A stretch of 64,000 nt of DNA from Candidatus Zixiibacteriota bacterium (GTDB lineage: Bacteria > Zixibacteria > MSB-5A5 > WJJR01): assembly GCA_036397555.1 (NCBI GenBank), contig DASWIS010000008.1:372001-436000 (forward strand), given 5' to 3'. The notes beneath the pieces are model-generated. The model worked only from the letters and a program-made list of their open reading frames with translations. It had not been told where the DNA came from and ran no database searches. Made by a program: the position numbers and the translations under genes. Numbering within the stretch: position 1 is the first letter of the stretch; the number at the start of each line of letters is the position of its first letter. Below, piece after piece: positions 18,482 through 28,405 of the stretch.

Positions 18482-20776
18482 GTGATCAACACAGCCCTGC
18501 CAAGAGGCATCCGAAAACGCCCGTCGGGTTTGTGCCGACTCCGGGGGCGTCCCTTGTCGGTGGCGGCCATTGTCGCCGTCGGGACGGTCCTCCTCCTTTT
18601 TTTCGACGCTGGGTACATTCGTTCGGCGAGCGATCGCGGCAGTTCGCAAGGGAACGATCGCCCTCGGCCGCGCCGGGAGGTTCGGGGGGCAGGAGCGACA
18701 GGGCTCCAGACCATTGACATCTCAGGCGATCAGACGGTCGAAGACGTGGTCGACGCACTGCTCGGCAAGACGGCGCTCACTGTGAGTAATATCCGGTACA
18801 GCGGTGCCGCGATTGCGCTGGGGACTTTCACCGGCGGCGAGGGGATTGTCGGATTTGAGTCGGGGATTGTATTGTCGACCGGTGACATCTCGTTTGTTGT
18901 CGGTCCCAACAATAGCAGCGGGGCCGGGTGGCAGAACGATCAGCCCGGTGATCCGGAACTCGACGCGCTGATTCCCGGATTCGAAACCCTGGACGCTGCC
19001 GTCCTGGAGTTCGATTTTGTCTGCGAGAATGTCCAGCGAGTCGGTTTTGAGTATGTCTTCTCCTCCGAAGAGTACAATGAGTATGTGAATGCGAGCTACA
19101 ACGATGTTTTTGGCTTCTTCGTAAATGGCAAGAACGTGGCGCTGCTGCCCGACGGCATCACGGTCGTCTCGATCAACAATGTCAATGGCGGCAATCCCCT
19201 CGGCGAGAACGCCTCCAACCCGCAATTCTATCGGAATAACGTCGACGACACGTGTCAGTTCAACGAGACCTGTCCGATCAATACGCAGATGGACGGAATG
19301 ACGGTCGTCTTGATTGCCGAAACGGCGATCAATCCCGGACTCAACCACATCAAGATTGCGATTGCCGACGCCGGAGATGCTTCGCTGGATTCCGACGTCT
19401 TCATCAAGGGGCAGAGTTTCATCTGCGGCAGCGTGAACAATAGCCCTCCGGTCTGTGAACTCGATCCGGCGGGACCCTTTACCATTTCATCCGGCGCAAA
19501 GCTCAGCTTCCTTGTCCATGGTTCCGACCCCGATACGGGACAGACAATCACCATGACCGACGTCGGCAGCTTTCCGCCGACCGCGACTATGTCGCCGATT
19601 CTGCCGCTGGCCGGCCCGGCCACCGGGATTTCATCTCAATTTTCATGGCAGCCGGTTCAGACCGGGACATTCATCATTCGGTTTCAGCTCAGCGACAGTT
19701 TGGGCGGTTTTGATACCTGCACGGCATCGATCAATGTGGTCGAAAGCATATTGCCGTTTGTCGTCGCCACGACGCCCGTAGAGGGCGGGCTGGATCACTT
19801 GTGGGATGATAAAGTGACGGTCCGGTTTTCCGAGCCGGTAACAGGGAACCTGGATGCGTCGATTTCGGCCGCCAATCAGGACGGCGTCGCGATCACGGTC
19901 AGTGCTGTACTCAACGATGTCTTTCTCAGCGTATCGCCCAAGTTCGAATGGCCCGACGACGACGTCGTCACGCTGCGCATCAGCGCCTCGATGACCGACC
20001 TGACCGGGAATGCGCTCGACGGCAACTTGAATGGTATTCCCGAGGGTTCGCCGATCGATGACTTTCTGCTCACGTTCGGAACCGCGCCCGGCGTCTACCC
20101 CGGCGACGCCGACGATAATGGTCGAGTGGATGAACGCGACGTCCTGCCGCTGGGACGATTCTGGGAGCTCTCCGGCCCGGCCCGGCCGCGTCGAACGGAC
20201 GGCTGGAATCGTGAATTATCGGAGGCCTGGGTGCCGCGAGGGGCCACTCACGCGGATTGCGACGGCAACGGCGTCATCGATTCTATCGACATCTGCACGA
20301 TTGCCGAGCATTTCGGGCGGTCCATTCCGGCGATGCCATCGCTCGGGCGACCGACAGAATGGACCGAGCCGCTCCACGACGATATTCTCGGTGCGCTCGC
20401 GCGCGCCTTGCTGACCTGCGAGAATATCGGCGATGTCGCACGTCTGGCACTGACGTCGGTTCTTGAATCCGAGAATCGTCCTGTCGCCTCCGCTCCCAAG
20501 TCAGCCGCATTGCTTGAGAATTTCCCGAACCCGTTTAATGCGGGAACGGTCATTCGATGGGAACTGAGCACCGCCGCGCATGTGGACATCGCAATCTATG
20601 ACGTCCTTGGTCGCCCCGTTGTCTCACTCTTTTCGGCCGATCTGCCGGCCGGGCAACACAGCGTCTCCTGGAGCGGCACCGGCGATCAGGGGCAGCGGCT
20701 GCCCTCCGGTGTCTATATTACCCGTCTGCGGACCGGGTCTTCCGTGCTGAGCCGCGCCATGGTCTTGCTGCGTTAA
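18482..20776 (+). CDS. secreted multidomain surface protein: choice-of-anchor L, Ig-like, dockerin-like, FlgD-like C-terminus
   Basis: A 764-residue exported protein from GTG 18482, with a basic leader and a hydrophobic segment (AAIVAVGTVLLLFF). Domains by eye: choice-of-anchor L at about 78-320 (FSSEEYNEYV and FGFFVNG are signature phrases), an Ig-like stretch to about 420, a Big_5-type Ig-like domain at about 425-530, two dockerin/EF-hand-like calcium loops (GDADDNGRVDERD and DCDGNGVIDSID) at about 545-625, and a C-terminal FlgD-like sorting domain at about 680-764 starting LLENFPNPFN. That tail is the sort seen in cargo of type IX-like secretion. Function is probably adhesion or polymer binding at the surface, but no enzymatic domain is seen. 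It stands alone between msrAB and glgX. Confidence 0.82.
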   Translation: MINTALPRGIRKRPSGLCRLRGRPLSVAAIVAVGTVLLLFFDAGYIRSASDRGSSQGNDRPRPRREVRGAGATGLQTIDISGDQTVEDVVDALLGKTALTVSNIRYSGAAIALGTFTGGEGIVGFESGIVLSTGDISFVVGPNNSSGAGWQNDQPGDPELDALIPGFETLDAAVLEFDFVCENVQRVGFEYVFSSEEYNEYVNASYNDVFGFFVNGKNVALLPDGITVVSINNVNGGNPLGENASNPQFYRNNVDDTCQFNETCPINTQMDGMTVVLIAETAINPGLNHIKIAIADAGDASLDSDVFIKGQSFICGSVNNSPPVCELDPAGPFTISSGAKLSFLVHGSDPDTGQTITMTDVGSFPPTATMSPILPLAGPATGISSQFSWQPVQTGTFIIRFQLSDSLGGFDTCTASINVVESILPFVVATTPVEGGLDHLWDDKVTVRFSEPVTGNLDASISAANQDGVAITVSAVLNDVFLSVSPKFEWPDDDVVTLRISASMTDLTGNALDGNLNGIPEGSPIDDFLLTFGTAPGVYPGDADDNGRVDERDVLPLGRFWELSGPARPRRTDGWNRELSEAWVPRGATHADCDGNGVIDSIDICTIAEHFGRSIPAMPSLGRPTEWTEPLHDDILGALARALLTCENIGDVARLALTSVLESENRPVASAPKSAALLENFPNPFNAGTVIRWELSTAAHVDIAIYDVLGRPVVSLFSADLPAGQHSVSWSGTGDQGQRLPSGVYITRLRTGSSVLSRAMVLLR

Positions 20777-20886
20777 GCACATCTGCCTCCACAGGAATCC
20801 TCATTCCTTATTGGCTGATCCGATCTCCAGGCCACACGGCGACAACTCATACGGATTGATTTTGTCGGACTGATCGGTGATCTTCG

Positions 20887-20903
20887 CACTCCGATGCGGA
20901 GTG
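20887..20903 (+). promoter_or_regulatory. hairpin whose loop is the glgX start codon
   Basis: CACTCCG (20887-20893) and CGGAGTG (20897-20903) are perfect 7-bp inverted arms around a 3-base loop that is exactly the ATG start codon of glgX. No strong Shine-Dalgarno sequence precedes it. If the hairpin forms in the mRNA it would hide or present the start of the first gene of the glucan operon, so it could control translation. The structure is seen; its function is inferred. Confidence 0.4.
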
Positions 20904-23023
20904 TCCGGCCCGGCCTGCCCTATCCCCTCGGCGTACATTGGGACGGTCACGGCGTCAACATGGCTGTCTTTTCCGAACACGCCACCGCAGTCCACCTGTG
21001 CCTCTTCGATTCAGTCGCGTCAGATCATGAATCACAGCGCATCCCGCTTCCTGAAAAGACGAATCACGTTTGGCATGGCTACATTCCCGGACTGGGCCCG
21101 GGACAGCTCTATGGTCTGCGTGTCCACGGACCCTACGAACTGTCGCAGGGACACCGATTCAATCCGCACAAGTTGCTGCTGGACCCGTACGCGCGCTGCG
21201 TCGCCCGTCCGCCGCAGTGGCGCCCTGAGTTGTACGGCGACGGACACGCCACTGACGACATGTCGCGCACGCTCGACAAGTCCGACAGCGCGGGATGCGC
21301 GCCATTGGCGATGGTCATCGATCCGTCATTCGACTGGGGCGGGGATCAGTTGCCATCCGTCCCGTGGCACGAGACCGTCATCTATGAGCTTCATGTCAAG
21401 GGATTCACGCGACGCCACCTTGATGTTCCGCAGAATCTCAGGGGCACTTATCTCGGACTGGCGACGGACCCTGTCATCCGTCACCTGAAGGATTTGGGCG
21501 TCACGGCGGTGGAGTTGTTGCCGGTGCATCAGCACATGAGCGAGCATGAGTTGATCGGACGCGGTCTCACCAACTACTGGGGATACAGCACGCTGTCATT
21601 CTTCGCTCCCGACGTCCGCTATGCCGTTTCACGGGCGCCCGGCGATGTCATTAACGAGTTCAGGCAGATGGTACGCGCATACCATGCAGCCGGATTGGAA
21701 GTCATTCTCGATGTCGTCTTTAATCACACGGCGGAGCGCGATCAGGATGGTCCAACCGTGATGTTTCGCGGCCTGGATAATCGCGCGTATTACCGTCTGG
21801 ACCCGCACGATCCCGGCACCTATGTCGATGTCACCGGCACGGGCAATACCCTGAATGTGACCCACCCGCGCGTACTCCAATTGGTCATGGACAGTTTGCG
21901 ATACTGGGTGAGCGAGATGCACGTCGATGGCTTTCGCTTTGACGAAGCGGTGGCATTGGGACGCGATCCTCAGGATTTCGACTCTGAGGCGGGTCTGTTT
22001 CGTGCCATCGCGCAGGATCCCATTCTGTCGCGCGTCAAGCTCATCGCCGAACCGTGGGATCTGGGTCCCGGTGGATTGCGGGCCGGTGGATTTCCACCGG
22101 GATGGTCGGAGTGGAACGGACGGTTTCGCGACACGGTCCGTTCCTTCTGGCGCGGCGAATCAGGATGCGCATCCGCACTGGCGACGCGACTGACCGGCTC
22201 AAGCGACCTGTTTGCGTCGTCGGGACGGGGCCCGTCGGCCGGCATCAACTTCGTGACGTGCCACGACGGATTCACGCTGCGCGATCTGGTCTGTTACGAC
22301 AGAAAGCACAATGAATCCAACGGCGAGAACAATCGCGACGGTTCCGACGACAACCGCAGTTGGAACGGCGGCATTGAGGGACCGACCGACGATCGGGCGG
22401 TCGATGCCCTGCGATGGCAGCGGCAGCGAAATTTTCTGGCGACACTGATGCTCGCCCAGGGCGTGCCGATGCTCAGTCACGGAGACGAACTCGGCCGCTC
22501 CCAACAGGGAAACAACAACGCCTATTGCCACGACAGCGAATTAACGTGGGTCGATTGGAATCCCGGCCTGCAGGGAGAGTCCCTCCGCGCGTTTACCGGC
22601 CGCCTTGCCCGTATCCGCCGTGAACAACCGGTCCTCAGACGCCGAAGATTCTTATGTGGGGAGGTCGCACCCGGCTCCGAGTTCAAGGACGCTGCGTGGT
22701 ATGGTCCCGACGGACGGGAACTGACGGCCGAGGCATGGCATGAGCCGAGTCTGGGATGCCTGGGCGTGCGGCTCGACGGCGATGCCATCACTGAGACTGA
22801 TACGGAGGGCAATCGCATCGTCGGTACGACGCTGTTTCTGGTAATGAATCATTCGGCGGCGGACGTACAATTCGAAATGCCTCCTGAGTCGGGCATGTAC
22901 GCCTGGGAACTGTTGCTGGACACATCAGAACCTGATGCTCAGGGCGTTCGATTCGCGCAGGGAGTCGCTTATGAGATCACTGCACGCAGTCTTGGTTTGT
23001 TTCGCCTGCTGAAGGATCGGTAA
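20894..23023 (+). CDS. glgX: glycogen debranching enzyme GlgX (isoamylase type, GH13)
   Basis: Hydrolyses alpha-1,6 branch points of glycogen-like glucan, normally on short limit-dextrin branches. The 709-residue protein has an N-terminal CBM48-type domain (PLGVHWDGHGVNMAVFSEHA, residues 11-30), then the GH13 barrel. Catalytic nucleophile is Asp350 in GFRFDEAVAL and acid/base is Glu386 in LIAEPWDLG; the conserved VVFNHTAE and FVTCHDGFTL regions are intact. It opens the five-gene glucan operon and is followed 6 bp later by glgE. ATG 20894 is the only reasonable start because the CBM48 domain begins within ten residues. It probably trims or remodels glucan made by GlgE and GlgB. Confidence 0.94.
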   Translation: MRSVRPGLPYPLGVHWDGHGVNMAVFSEHATAVHLCLFDSVASDHESQRIPLPEKTNHVWHGYIPGLGPGQLYGLRVHGPYELSQGHRFNPHKLLLDPYARCVARPPQWRPELYGDGHATDDMSRTLDKSDSAGCAPLAMVIDPSFDWGGDQLPSVPWHETVIYELHVKGFTRRHLDVPQNLRGTYLGLATDPVIRHLKDLGVTAVELLPVHQHMSEHELIGRGLTNYWGYSTLSFFAPDVRYAVSRAPGDVINEFRQMVRAYHAAGLEVILDVVFNHTAERDQDGPTVMFRGLDNRAYYRLDPHDPGTYVDVTGTGNTLNVTHPRVLQLVMDSLRYWVSEMHVDGFRFDEAVALGRDPQDFDSEAGLFRAIAQDPILSRVKLIAEPWDLGPGGLRAGGFPPGWSEWNGRFRDTVRSFWRGESGCASALATRLTGSSDLFASSGRGPSAGINFVTCHDGFTLRDLVCYDRKHNESNGENNRDGSDDNRSWNGGIEGPTDDRAVDALRWQRQRNFLATLMLAQGVPMLSHGDELGRSQQGNNNAYCHDSELTWVDWNPGLQGESLRAFTGRLARIRREQPVLRRRRFLCGEVAPGSEFKDAAWYGPDGRELTAEAWHEPSLGCLGVRLDGDAITETDTEGNRIVGTTLFLVMNHSAADVQFEMPPESGMYAWELLLDTSEPDAQGVRFAQGVAYEITARSLGLFRLLKDR

Positions 23024-23029
23024 ACGGCC

Positions 23030-25057
23030 GTGAATATACACTCAGCCGAATTCAGGTCTCCGCACAGCCAAGCGTCGTCGTCGCCGTCGCTCTTGAAAGC
23101 TGTACCCCCGCCGCCGCGTGTCGTCGTCGAGAGTGTCTCTCCGGAGATCGACGGCGGGAAATTTCCGATCAAGCGTACGGTCGGCGAATTCGTCGATGTC
23201 TGCGCGCACGTGTTCGCCGATGGTCACGACGAACTGGGCGTAGTGCTGCGATTCGTCGCCGGAGACGGCGACTGGCAGGAAGTCACGATGCTGTCAGCGC
23301 GCAACGATGAATGGCATGCGCGCTTCACCATCGAGCGTTTGGTTGCGTATCGATACACCGTGGTTGGCTGGGTTGACCATTTCGCCACCTGGCGGCGTGA
23401 TCTCAAGCGGAAATCCGAAGCAGCCGTCGATGTCGCAGAGCATTTCGCCTCCGGCTGCGAACTCATCAAGTCGCGTCGGCAACACGCGTCTCCGGACGAT
23501 CGGGACGCGATCAACACAGCACTCCGTCGTCTGCAGTCGGATGAGTCAATAGACCGACGTCTCTCCGCGGCGTTAGACGATGGTTTCTGTGCCCTGATGC
23601 AACGCTGCGATCCGCGCGACGGGATGGCAAGCTACACGCGCGAACTGGTTGTCCAGGTCGATCCCCGGCTGGCCGTGTGCGGCGCGTGGTATGAAATGTT
23701 CCCACGGTCGGCAGCAGGCAAACCCGGGCTGCACGGCACGTTCGACGACTGTATCCGGCGGCTGCCGTATGTGGCCGGAATGGAATTCGACATACTTTAT
23801 CTCCCGCCGATCCATCCGATTGGCACGACCCACCGCAAAGGAAAGAACAACGCGGTCGAATGCGGTCCGGGCGAGCCGGGCAGCCCGTGGGCGATCGGGT
23901 CGGATGAGGGCGGGCACAAGGCGATCCATCCGGCGTTGGGGACGATCGCCGAGTTCCGCAAACTTGTGACGGCCGCTCAACAGCATGGTCTGGCCATCGC
24001 TCTGGACATTGCGTTCCAATGCAGCCCGGATCATCCGTACGTCAAAGAGCATCCCGACTGGTTCCAGCATCGCAGTGATGGATCGATCCGATATGCGGAG
24101 AATCCGCCGAAAGAGTACCAGGACATCTATCCCTTCGACTTTGAATCCAAAGACTGGCGGGCGTTGTGGGCAGAGCTCAAAAGCGTGTTTGAGTACTGGA
24201 TCGGGCAGGGCGTCACGCTCTTTCGAGTAGATAATCCGCACACCAAGCCATTTGCGTTTTGGGAATGGTTGATGGCCGAACTGCATCGCGATTATCCCGA
24301 AGTCATTCTGTTGGCAGAGGCATTCACACGCCCAAAGATCATGGATCATCTGGCCAGGATCGGATTCAGCCAGTCGTACACGTACTTCACCTGGCGCAAC
24401 AGCAAGCGTGAACTGACCGAGTACATGACGGAACTGACTAAAACCGAAGTGGCCGAATACTTCCGCCCCAACCTCTGGCCGAACACGCCCGATATCCTGC
24501 ATGCGTATCTGCAACAGGGCGGACGCCCGGCATTCGCGGCCCGGTTGGTCCTGGCGGCGACGCTGGCGGCCAACTACGGCATCTACGGCCCCGCGTACGA
24601 GTTGGCGGACAACAAACCGTTGACCCCCGGCTCGGAGGAGTACCTCAATTCGGAAAAGTATGAGATTCGACAGTGGGATATCGAGCGATCCGACAGTCTG
24701 CGCGAGCTGATCAAGCGGGTCAACATGTCCCGGCGTGCGAATCCGGCTCTGCAATCCAACCGCGGGCTGGTCTTCCATGACATCGAGAACGATCGATTGT
24801 TGTGCTACAGCAAGGCGACCGACGACAAGGACAATGTCGTGCTGATCATCGTCAATCTCGATCCGTTCAACGCGCAATCGGGATGGACGGCGCTGAACCT
24901 GAATGCATTGGGACTGTCGCCCGGCCAAACCTACGTTGCCCATGATCTCCTGACCGGCACGCAACACGTGTGGAAGGACGAACGCAACTTCGTCGAGATC
25001 AGTCCGCGACGTCAGCCCGCACATCTGTTTGTCATCGACTGCAAGGGCGCGTCCTGA
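23030..25057 (+). CDS. glgE: alpha-1,4-glucan:maltose-1-phosphate maltosyltransferase GlgE
   Basis: Transfers maltosyl units from alpha-maltose-1-phosphate to the non-reducing end of alpha-1,4-glucan, releasing phosphate. The 675-residue protein starts at GTG 23030 and has an N-terminal beta-domain (DUF3416-like) followed by the GH13 subfamily 3 barrel. Nucleophile Asp401 lies in [10 protein letters not shown] and acid/base Glu430 in LLAEAFTRP. The 29-residue spacing equals that of characterised actinobacterial GlgE. The conserved tail segment [13 protein letters not shown] is also present. It is sandwiched between glgX and the enzyme that makes its donor (treS-maltokinase), so assignment is firm. 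Confidence 0.95.
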   Translation: MNIHSAEFRSPHSQASSSPSLLKAVPPPPRVVVESVSPEIDGGKFPIKRTVGEFVDVCAHVFADGHDELGVVLRFVAGDGDWQEVTMLSARNDEWHARFTIERLVAYRYTVVGWVDHFATWRRDLKRKSEAAVDVAEHFASGCELIKSRRQHASPDDRDAINTALRRLQSDESIDRRLSAALDDGFCALMQRCDPRDGMASYTRELVVQVDPRLAVCGAWYEMFPRSAAGKPGLHGTFDDCIRRLPYVAGMEFDILYLPPIHPIGTTHRKGKNNAVECGPGEPGSPWAIGSDEGGHKAIHPALGTIAEFRKLVTAAQQHGLAIALDIAFQCSPDHPYVKEHPDWFQHRSDGSIRYAENPPKEYQDIYPFDFESKDWRALWAELKSVFEYWIGQGVTLFRVDNPHTKPFAFWEWLMAELHRDYPEVILLAEAFTRPKIMDHLARIGFSQSYTYFTWRNSKRELTEYMTELTKTEVAEYFRPNLWPNTPDILHAYLQQGGRPAFAARLVLAATLAANYGIYGPAYELADNKPLTPGSEEYLNSEKYEIRQWDIERSDSLRELIKRVNMSRRANPALQSNRGLVFHDIENDRLLCYSKATDDKDNVVLIIVNLDPFNAQSGWTALNLNALGLSPGQTYVAHDLLTGTQHVWKDERNFVEISPRRQPAHLFVIDCKGAS

Positions 25058-25067
25058 GCACCAATCC

Positions 25068-28000
25068 ATGACGCACTGTCACGCAAAAGACATTCCACCG
25101 GGCGATGACCGGCTCTGGTACAAGGACGCGGTCATCTATGAGCTGCATGTGCGCGCGTTTGCCGATAGCACCGACGACGGCATCGGCGATTTCCGAGGCC
25201 TGACCGGCAAGCTCGACTATCTGCGCGACTTGGGAGTCACAGCGCTTTGGCTCTTGCCTTTCTATCCGTCGCCGTTGCGGGATGACGGATACGACATCTC
25301 CGACTACGGCGACATTCATCCCGACTACGGCACGGTGCGCGATTTCAAAGTCTTCCTCAACGAGGCGCACAATCGCGATCTGCGCGTCATCACCGAGTTG
25401 GTCATCAATCACACCTCCGACCGGCACCCGTGGTTTCAACGCGCGCGCCGCGCGGAGCCCGGATCGCCATTGCGAGATTTCTACGTCTGGAGCGAGACGC
25501 CGGATCGCTACAAGGATGCGCGCGTCATTTTCAAGGATTTTGAATCAGCCAACTGGACATGGGACGCGGTCGCCAAGGCATACTACTGGCACCGCTTCTA
25601 TTCACACCAACCCGACTTAAACTTCGAGAATCCGAGGGTCGTGCGCGCTGTGCGTCAGGTGTTGGACTACTGGCTCGACATGGGCGTCGACGGCTTGCGG
25701 CTGGACGCGGTTCCCTATCTCTTCGAGGAGGAGAACACCAATTGCGAGAATCTCCCGCGCACCCATGACCTGCTCAAAGACTTGCGTCGACATGTCGATG
25801 AGCACTATCCCGGCCGCATGCTGCTGTCGGAAGCCAACCAATGGCCGGAGGACGCCATCGCCTATTTCGGAAGCGGCGATGAATCGCACATGGCGTTCCA
25901 CTTTCCGGTCATGCCTCGGCTCTTCATGGCCGTGCGGATGGAAAGCGCCTTTCCGATCATCGATATTCTCGAACAAACACCGACGATTCCGGAGTCATGC
26001 CAGTGGGCGATCTTTCTGCGTAATCACGACGAGTTGACGTTGGAAATGGTCACCGACGAGGAACGCGACTACATGTACCGTTCCTATGCCTACGAGCCAC
26101 AGATGCGGATCAATCTGGGCATCCGCCGCCGCCTCGCCCCGCTGATGGAAGGGGATCGGCGACGAATCGAACTGCTCAACGGGCTGCTGTTTTCTCTGCC
26201 GGGAACACCGGTGCTGTACTACGGCGACGAAATCGGAATGGGCGACAACATCTACCTGGGTGACCGCAACGGAGTCCGGACGCCGATGCAATGGAACGCC
26301 GACCGTAACGGCGGCTTCTCTCGCGCGAACCCGCAGAAGCTCTATCTGCCGGTCATCATCGACCCGGAGTATCACTACGAGGCCGTCAACGTCGAATCGC
26401 AGTCCGGCAACCCCCATTCGCTCTTATGGTGGATGCGTCGGCTGATCAACGTGCGCCGCAGTGTCCCGGCGTTCGGGCGGGGCGATCTGAAGTTTGTAGC
26501 GTCAGACAATCCCAAGGTATTGGCCTTCTTGCGCCGCCACGACGACCAGCACGTTCTGGTCGTGTGCAACCTTTCGCGTTTTCCTCAGAGCGTCACGCTG
26601 CTGTTGGGGGATTACTCCGGACAGCATCCCGTCGAAGTGTTCGGCGGTGTGCGTTTTCCGGCCGTCGACCGCTCGCCGTATATTCTGACATTGGGACCGC
26701 ACACCTTCTACTGGCTGCTGCTTCAAGGAGAGCGCCCGTCGCTCCCCGCTCCCGTGTCGGGATCAGTCGCCGGTCGGCCGTTGCGTGTGGGGCGTCGTTG
26801 GGAATCGGTGTTGAGCGGTCGTGCGCGGACCGCGCTGACACATGATCTGGCATCGTATGTCTCGCGCCAACGGTGGTTCGGCGGCAAGGGCAAATCGCTG
26901 CACGGCGCAGAGTTGACGCAGACGCTGCTGATTGCGCCGTCCTACGCCATTGCACTGGTACAGATTCGCTATACGGAGGGCGAACCGGAAGTCTATCAGG
27001 TTCCGCTGGGATTCGCGTCCGGCCCCGATGCCGAGCGCGTTTTGTCGGAATCTCCGAATGCCGTTATTGCGATGTTGGCGACTCCGAGCGGCGATGGCAT
27101 CATCTACGATGCCGTTGTCGATGGTGGTTTCCGCACGCTGATCCGCGAATCAATTTTCCGACGCCGACGCTTTCGCAGCGGCGAGGCGTCGATACTCTGC
27201 CGCGCCGATTCGGGCGGCCGTACGCCGGCGGGCGCCGAATGGCAGCCGGTCGAATCGCGTATCCTGTCCTCAGAACAGAGCAATACATCGTTCATATACG
27301 GGCAGCGGCATGTCTTCAAGCTTTTTCGCAAGGTCGACCCGGGCGATAATCCCGAGCTCGAGATCATGCGATTCCTGACGCAGCGGGGTCGCTTCGGGCA
27401 CATCGCTCCCCTCCTCGGTGACATCGGGCTGCAGTCCGCTGAACGGGCGCCGATCCAAACGCTCGGCATACTTCAGCAGTTTGTCCCGAACCAGGGCGAT
27501 GCCTGGACACATACTTTAGAAATTCTCGCCCGATTCTATGAGCAGGCGATGACTCACGCCGATCCGCCGGTCGGCGACGAGGCCGGGCGGACTCTCGTGG
27601 CCCTCGTCGGGACGGAGATACCCGACGCTGCAATCGAGTCCGTCGGCGGCTACCTTGAAACGGCGCGTGCGTTGGGTCTGCGGACGGCCGAGATGCATCT
27701 GGCCCTTTGCTCCGATCCATCCGATCCGAACTTTGCCACGGAACCGTTCTCCGTTCTGTATCAGCGGAGTTTGTATCAGGCCTTCCGCGCACAAGCGCAC
27801 CAGGCGCTGGCATTGCTGCGCCGTAATCTCGCCGGTCTCCCCGATGGAGATCGGGCCGCCGCCGCAGCGGTCCTGAGCGCGGAGGATCAGATCGTCACGT
27901 GTTACTCCCGACTCCTCGATCACAAAATTGCGGCTGCGCGCGCGCGCTGCCATGGCGATTTTCATTTGGGGCAGGTGCTGTTCACCGGCAAGGACTACGT

Positions 28001-28400
28001 AATCATCGATTTCGAAGGAGAACCGGCACGACCGCTGTCGGAGCGCCGCCTGAAGCGGTCGCCGTTGCGGGACGTGGCGGGGATGTTGCGATCGTTCGAC
28101 TACGCCGGAGTGGTCGCGCTGCGCGATCGTCTCGATTCGGCGACGTCATCTTTTCACCTCGAACGATGGCGGCAACACTGGACCACATGGGTCAGTGTCG
28201 CCTACCTCAACACCTACCTGACCACTGTCCAATCAGGACCGATTGCGCCGTCGAATAACGCCGATCTGAATGTACTGCTGAATGTGTTCCTGCTGCAGAA
28301 GGCGATCTACGAACTCGAATACGAATTGAACAGCCGGCCCGCATGGGTCACGGTCCCGCTGCAAGGCATCCTCAGTCTGCTCAATCACCGGGAGCCGTGA
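25068..28400 (+). CDS. treS: trehalose synthase / maltokinase fusion (TreS-Mak)
   Basis: Bifunctional 1110-residue enzyme. The first half (about 15-560) is trehalose synthase of GH13, interconverting trehalose and maltose: nucleophile Asp213 in [11 protein letters not shown], acid/base Glu255 in [10 protein letters not shown], and the conserved [12 protein letters not shown]. The second half (about 590-1105) is a maltokinase that makes maltose-1-phosphate: N-terminal cap phrase [12 protein letters not shown], catalytic [10 protein letters not shown] with Asp964, and DFEGEP as the metal-binding DFG-like segment. ATG 25068 is chosen; it sits 10 bases after the glgE stop. Fusion channels trehalose-derived maltose directly to phosphorylation and then to GlgE. 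Both active sites look intact. Confidence 0.94.
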   Translation: MTHCHAKDIPPGDDRLWYKDAVIYELHVRAFADSTDDGIGDFRGLTGKLDYLRDLGVTALWLLPFYPSPLRDDGYDISDYGDIHPDYGTVRDFKVFLNEAHNRDLRVITELVINHTSDRHPWFQRARRAEPGSPLRDFYVWSETPDRYKDARVIFKDFESANWTWDAVAKAYYWHRFYSHQPDLNFENPRVVRAVRQVLDYWLDMGVDGLRLDAVPYLFEEENTNCENLPRTHDLLKDLRRHVDEHYPGRMLLSEANQWPEDAIAYFGSGDESHMAFHFPVMPRLFMAVRMESAFPIIDILEQTPTIPESCQWAIFLRNHDELTLEMVTDEERDYMYRSYAYEPQMRINLGIRRRLAPLMEGDRRRIELLNGLLFSLPGTPVLYYGDEIGMGDNIYLGDRNGVRTPMQWNADRNGGFSRANPQKLYLPVIIDPEYHYEAVNVESQSGNPHSLLWWMRRLINVRRSVPAFGRGDLKFVASDNPKVLAFLRRHDDQHVLVVCNLSRFPQSVTLLLGDYSGQHPVEVFGGVRFPAVDRSPYILTLGPHTFYWLLLQGERPSLPAPVSGSVAGRPLRVGRRWESVLSGRARTALTHDLASYVSRQRWFGGKGKSLHGAELTQTLLIAPSYAIALVQIRYTEGEPEVYQVPLGFASGPDAERVLSESPNAVIAMLATPSGDGIIYDAVVDGGFRTLIRESIFRRRRFRSGEASILCRADSGGRTPAGAEWQPVESRILSSEQSNTSFIYGQRHVFKLFRKVDPGDNPELEIMRFLTQRGRFGHIAPLLGDIGLQSAERAPIQTLGILQQFVPNQGDAWTHTLEILARFYEQAMTHADPPVGDEAGRTLVALVGTEIPDAAIESVGGYLETARALGLRTAEMHLALCSDPSDPNFATEPFSVLYQRSLYQAFRAQAHQALALLRRNLAGLPDGDRAAAAAVLSAEDQIVTCYSRLLDHKIAAARARCHGDFHLGQVLFTGKDYVIIDFEGEPARPLSERRLKRSPLRDVAGMLRSFDYAGVVALRDRLDSATSSFHLERWRQHWTTWVSVAYLNTYLTTVQSGPIAPSNNADLNVLLNVFLLQKAIYELEYELNSRPAWVTVPLQGILSLLNHREP

Positions 28401-28405
28401 CCGGG

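Noticed and set aside
23573-25069. 498-codon open frame on the minus strand opposite glgE
   Set aside because: Antisense shadow of glgE; the plus-strand frame has all catalytic motifs and the antisense product resembles nothing.
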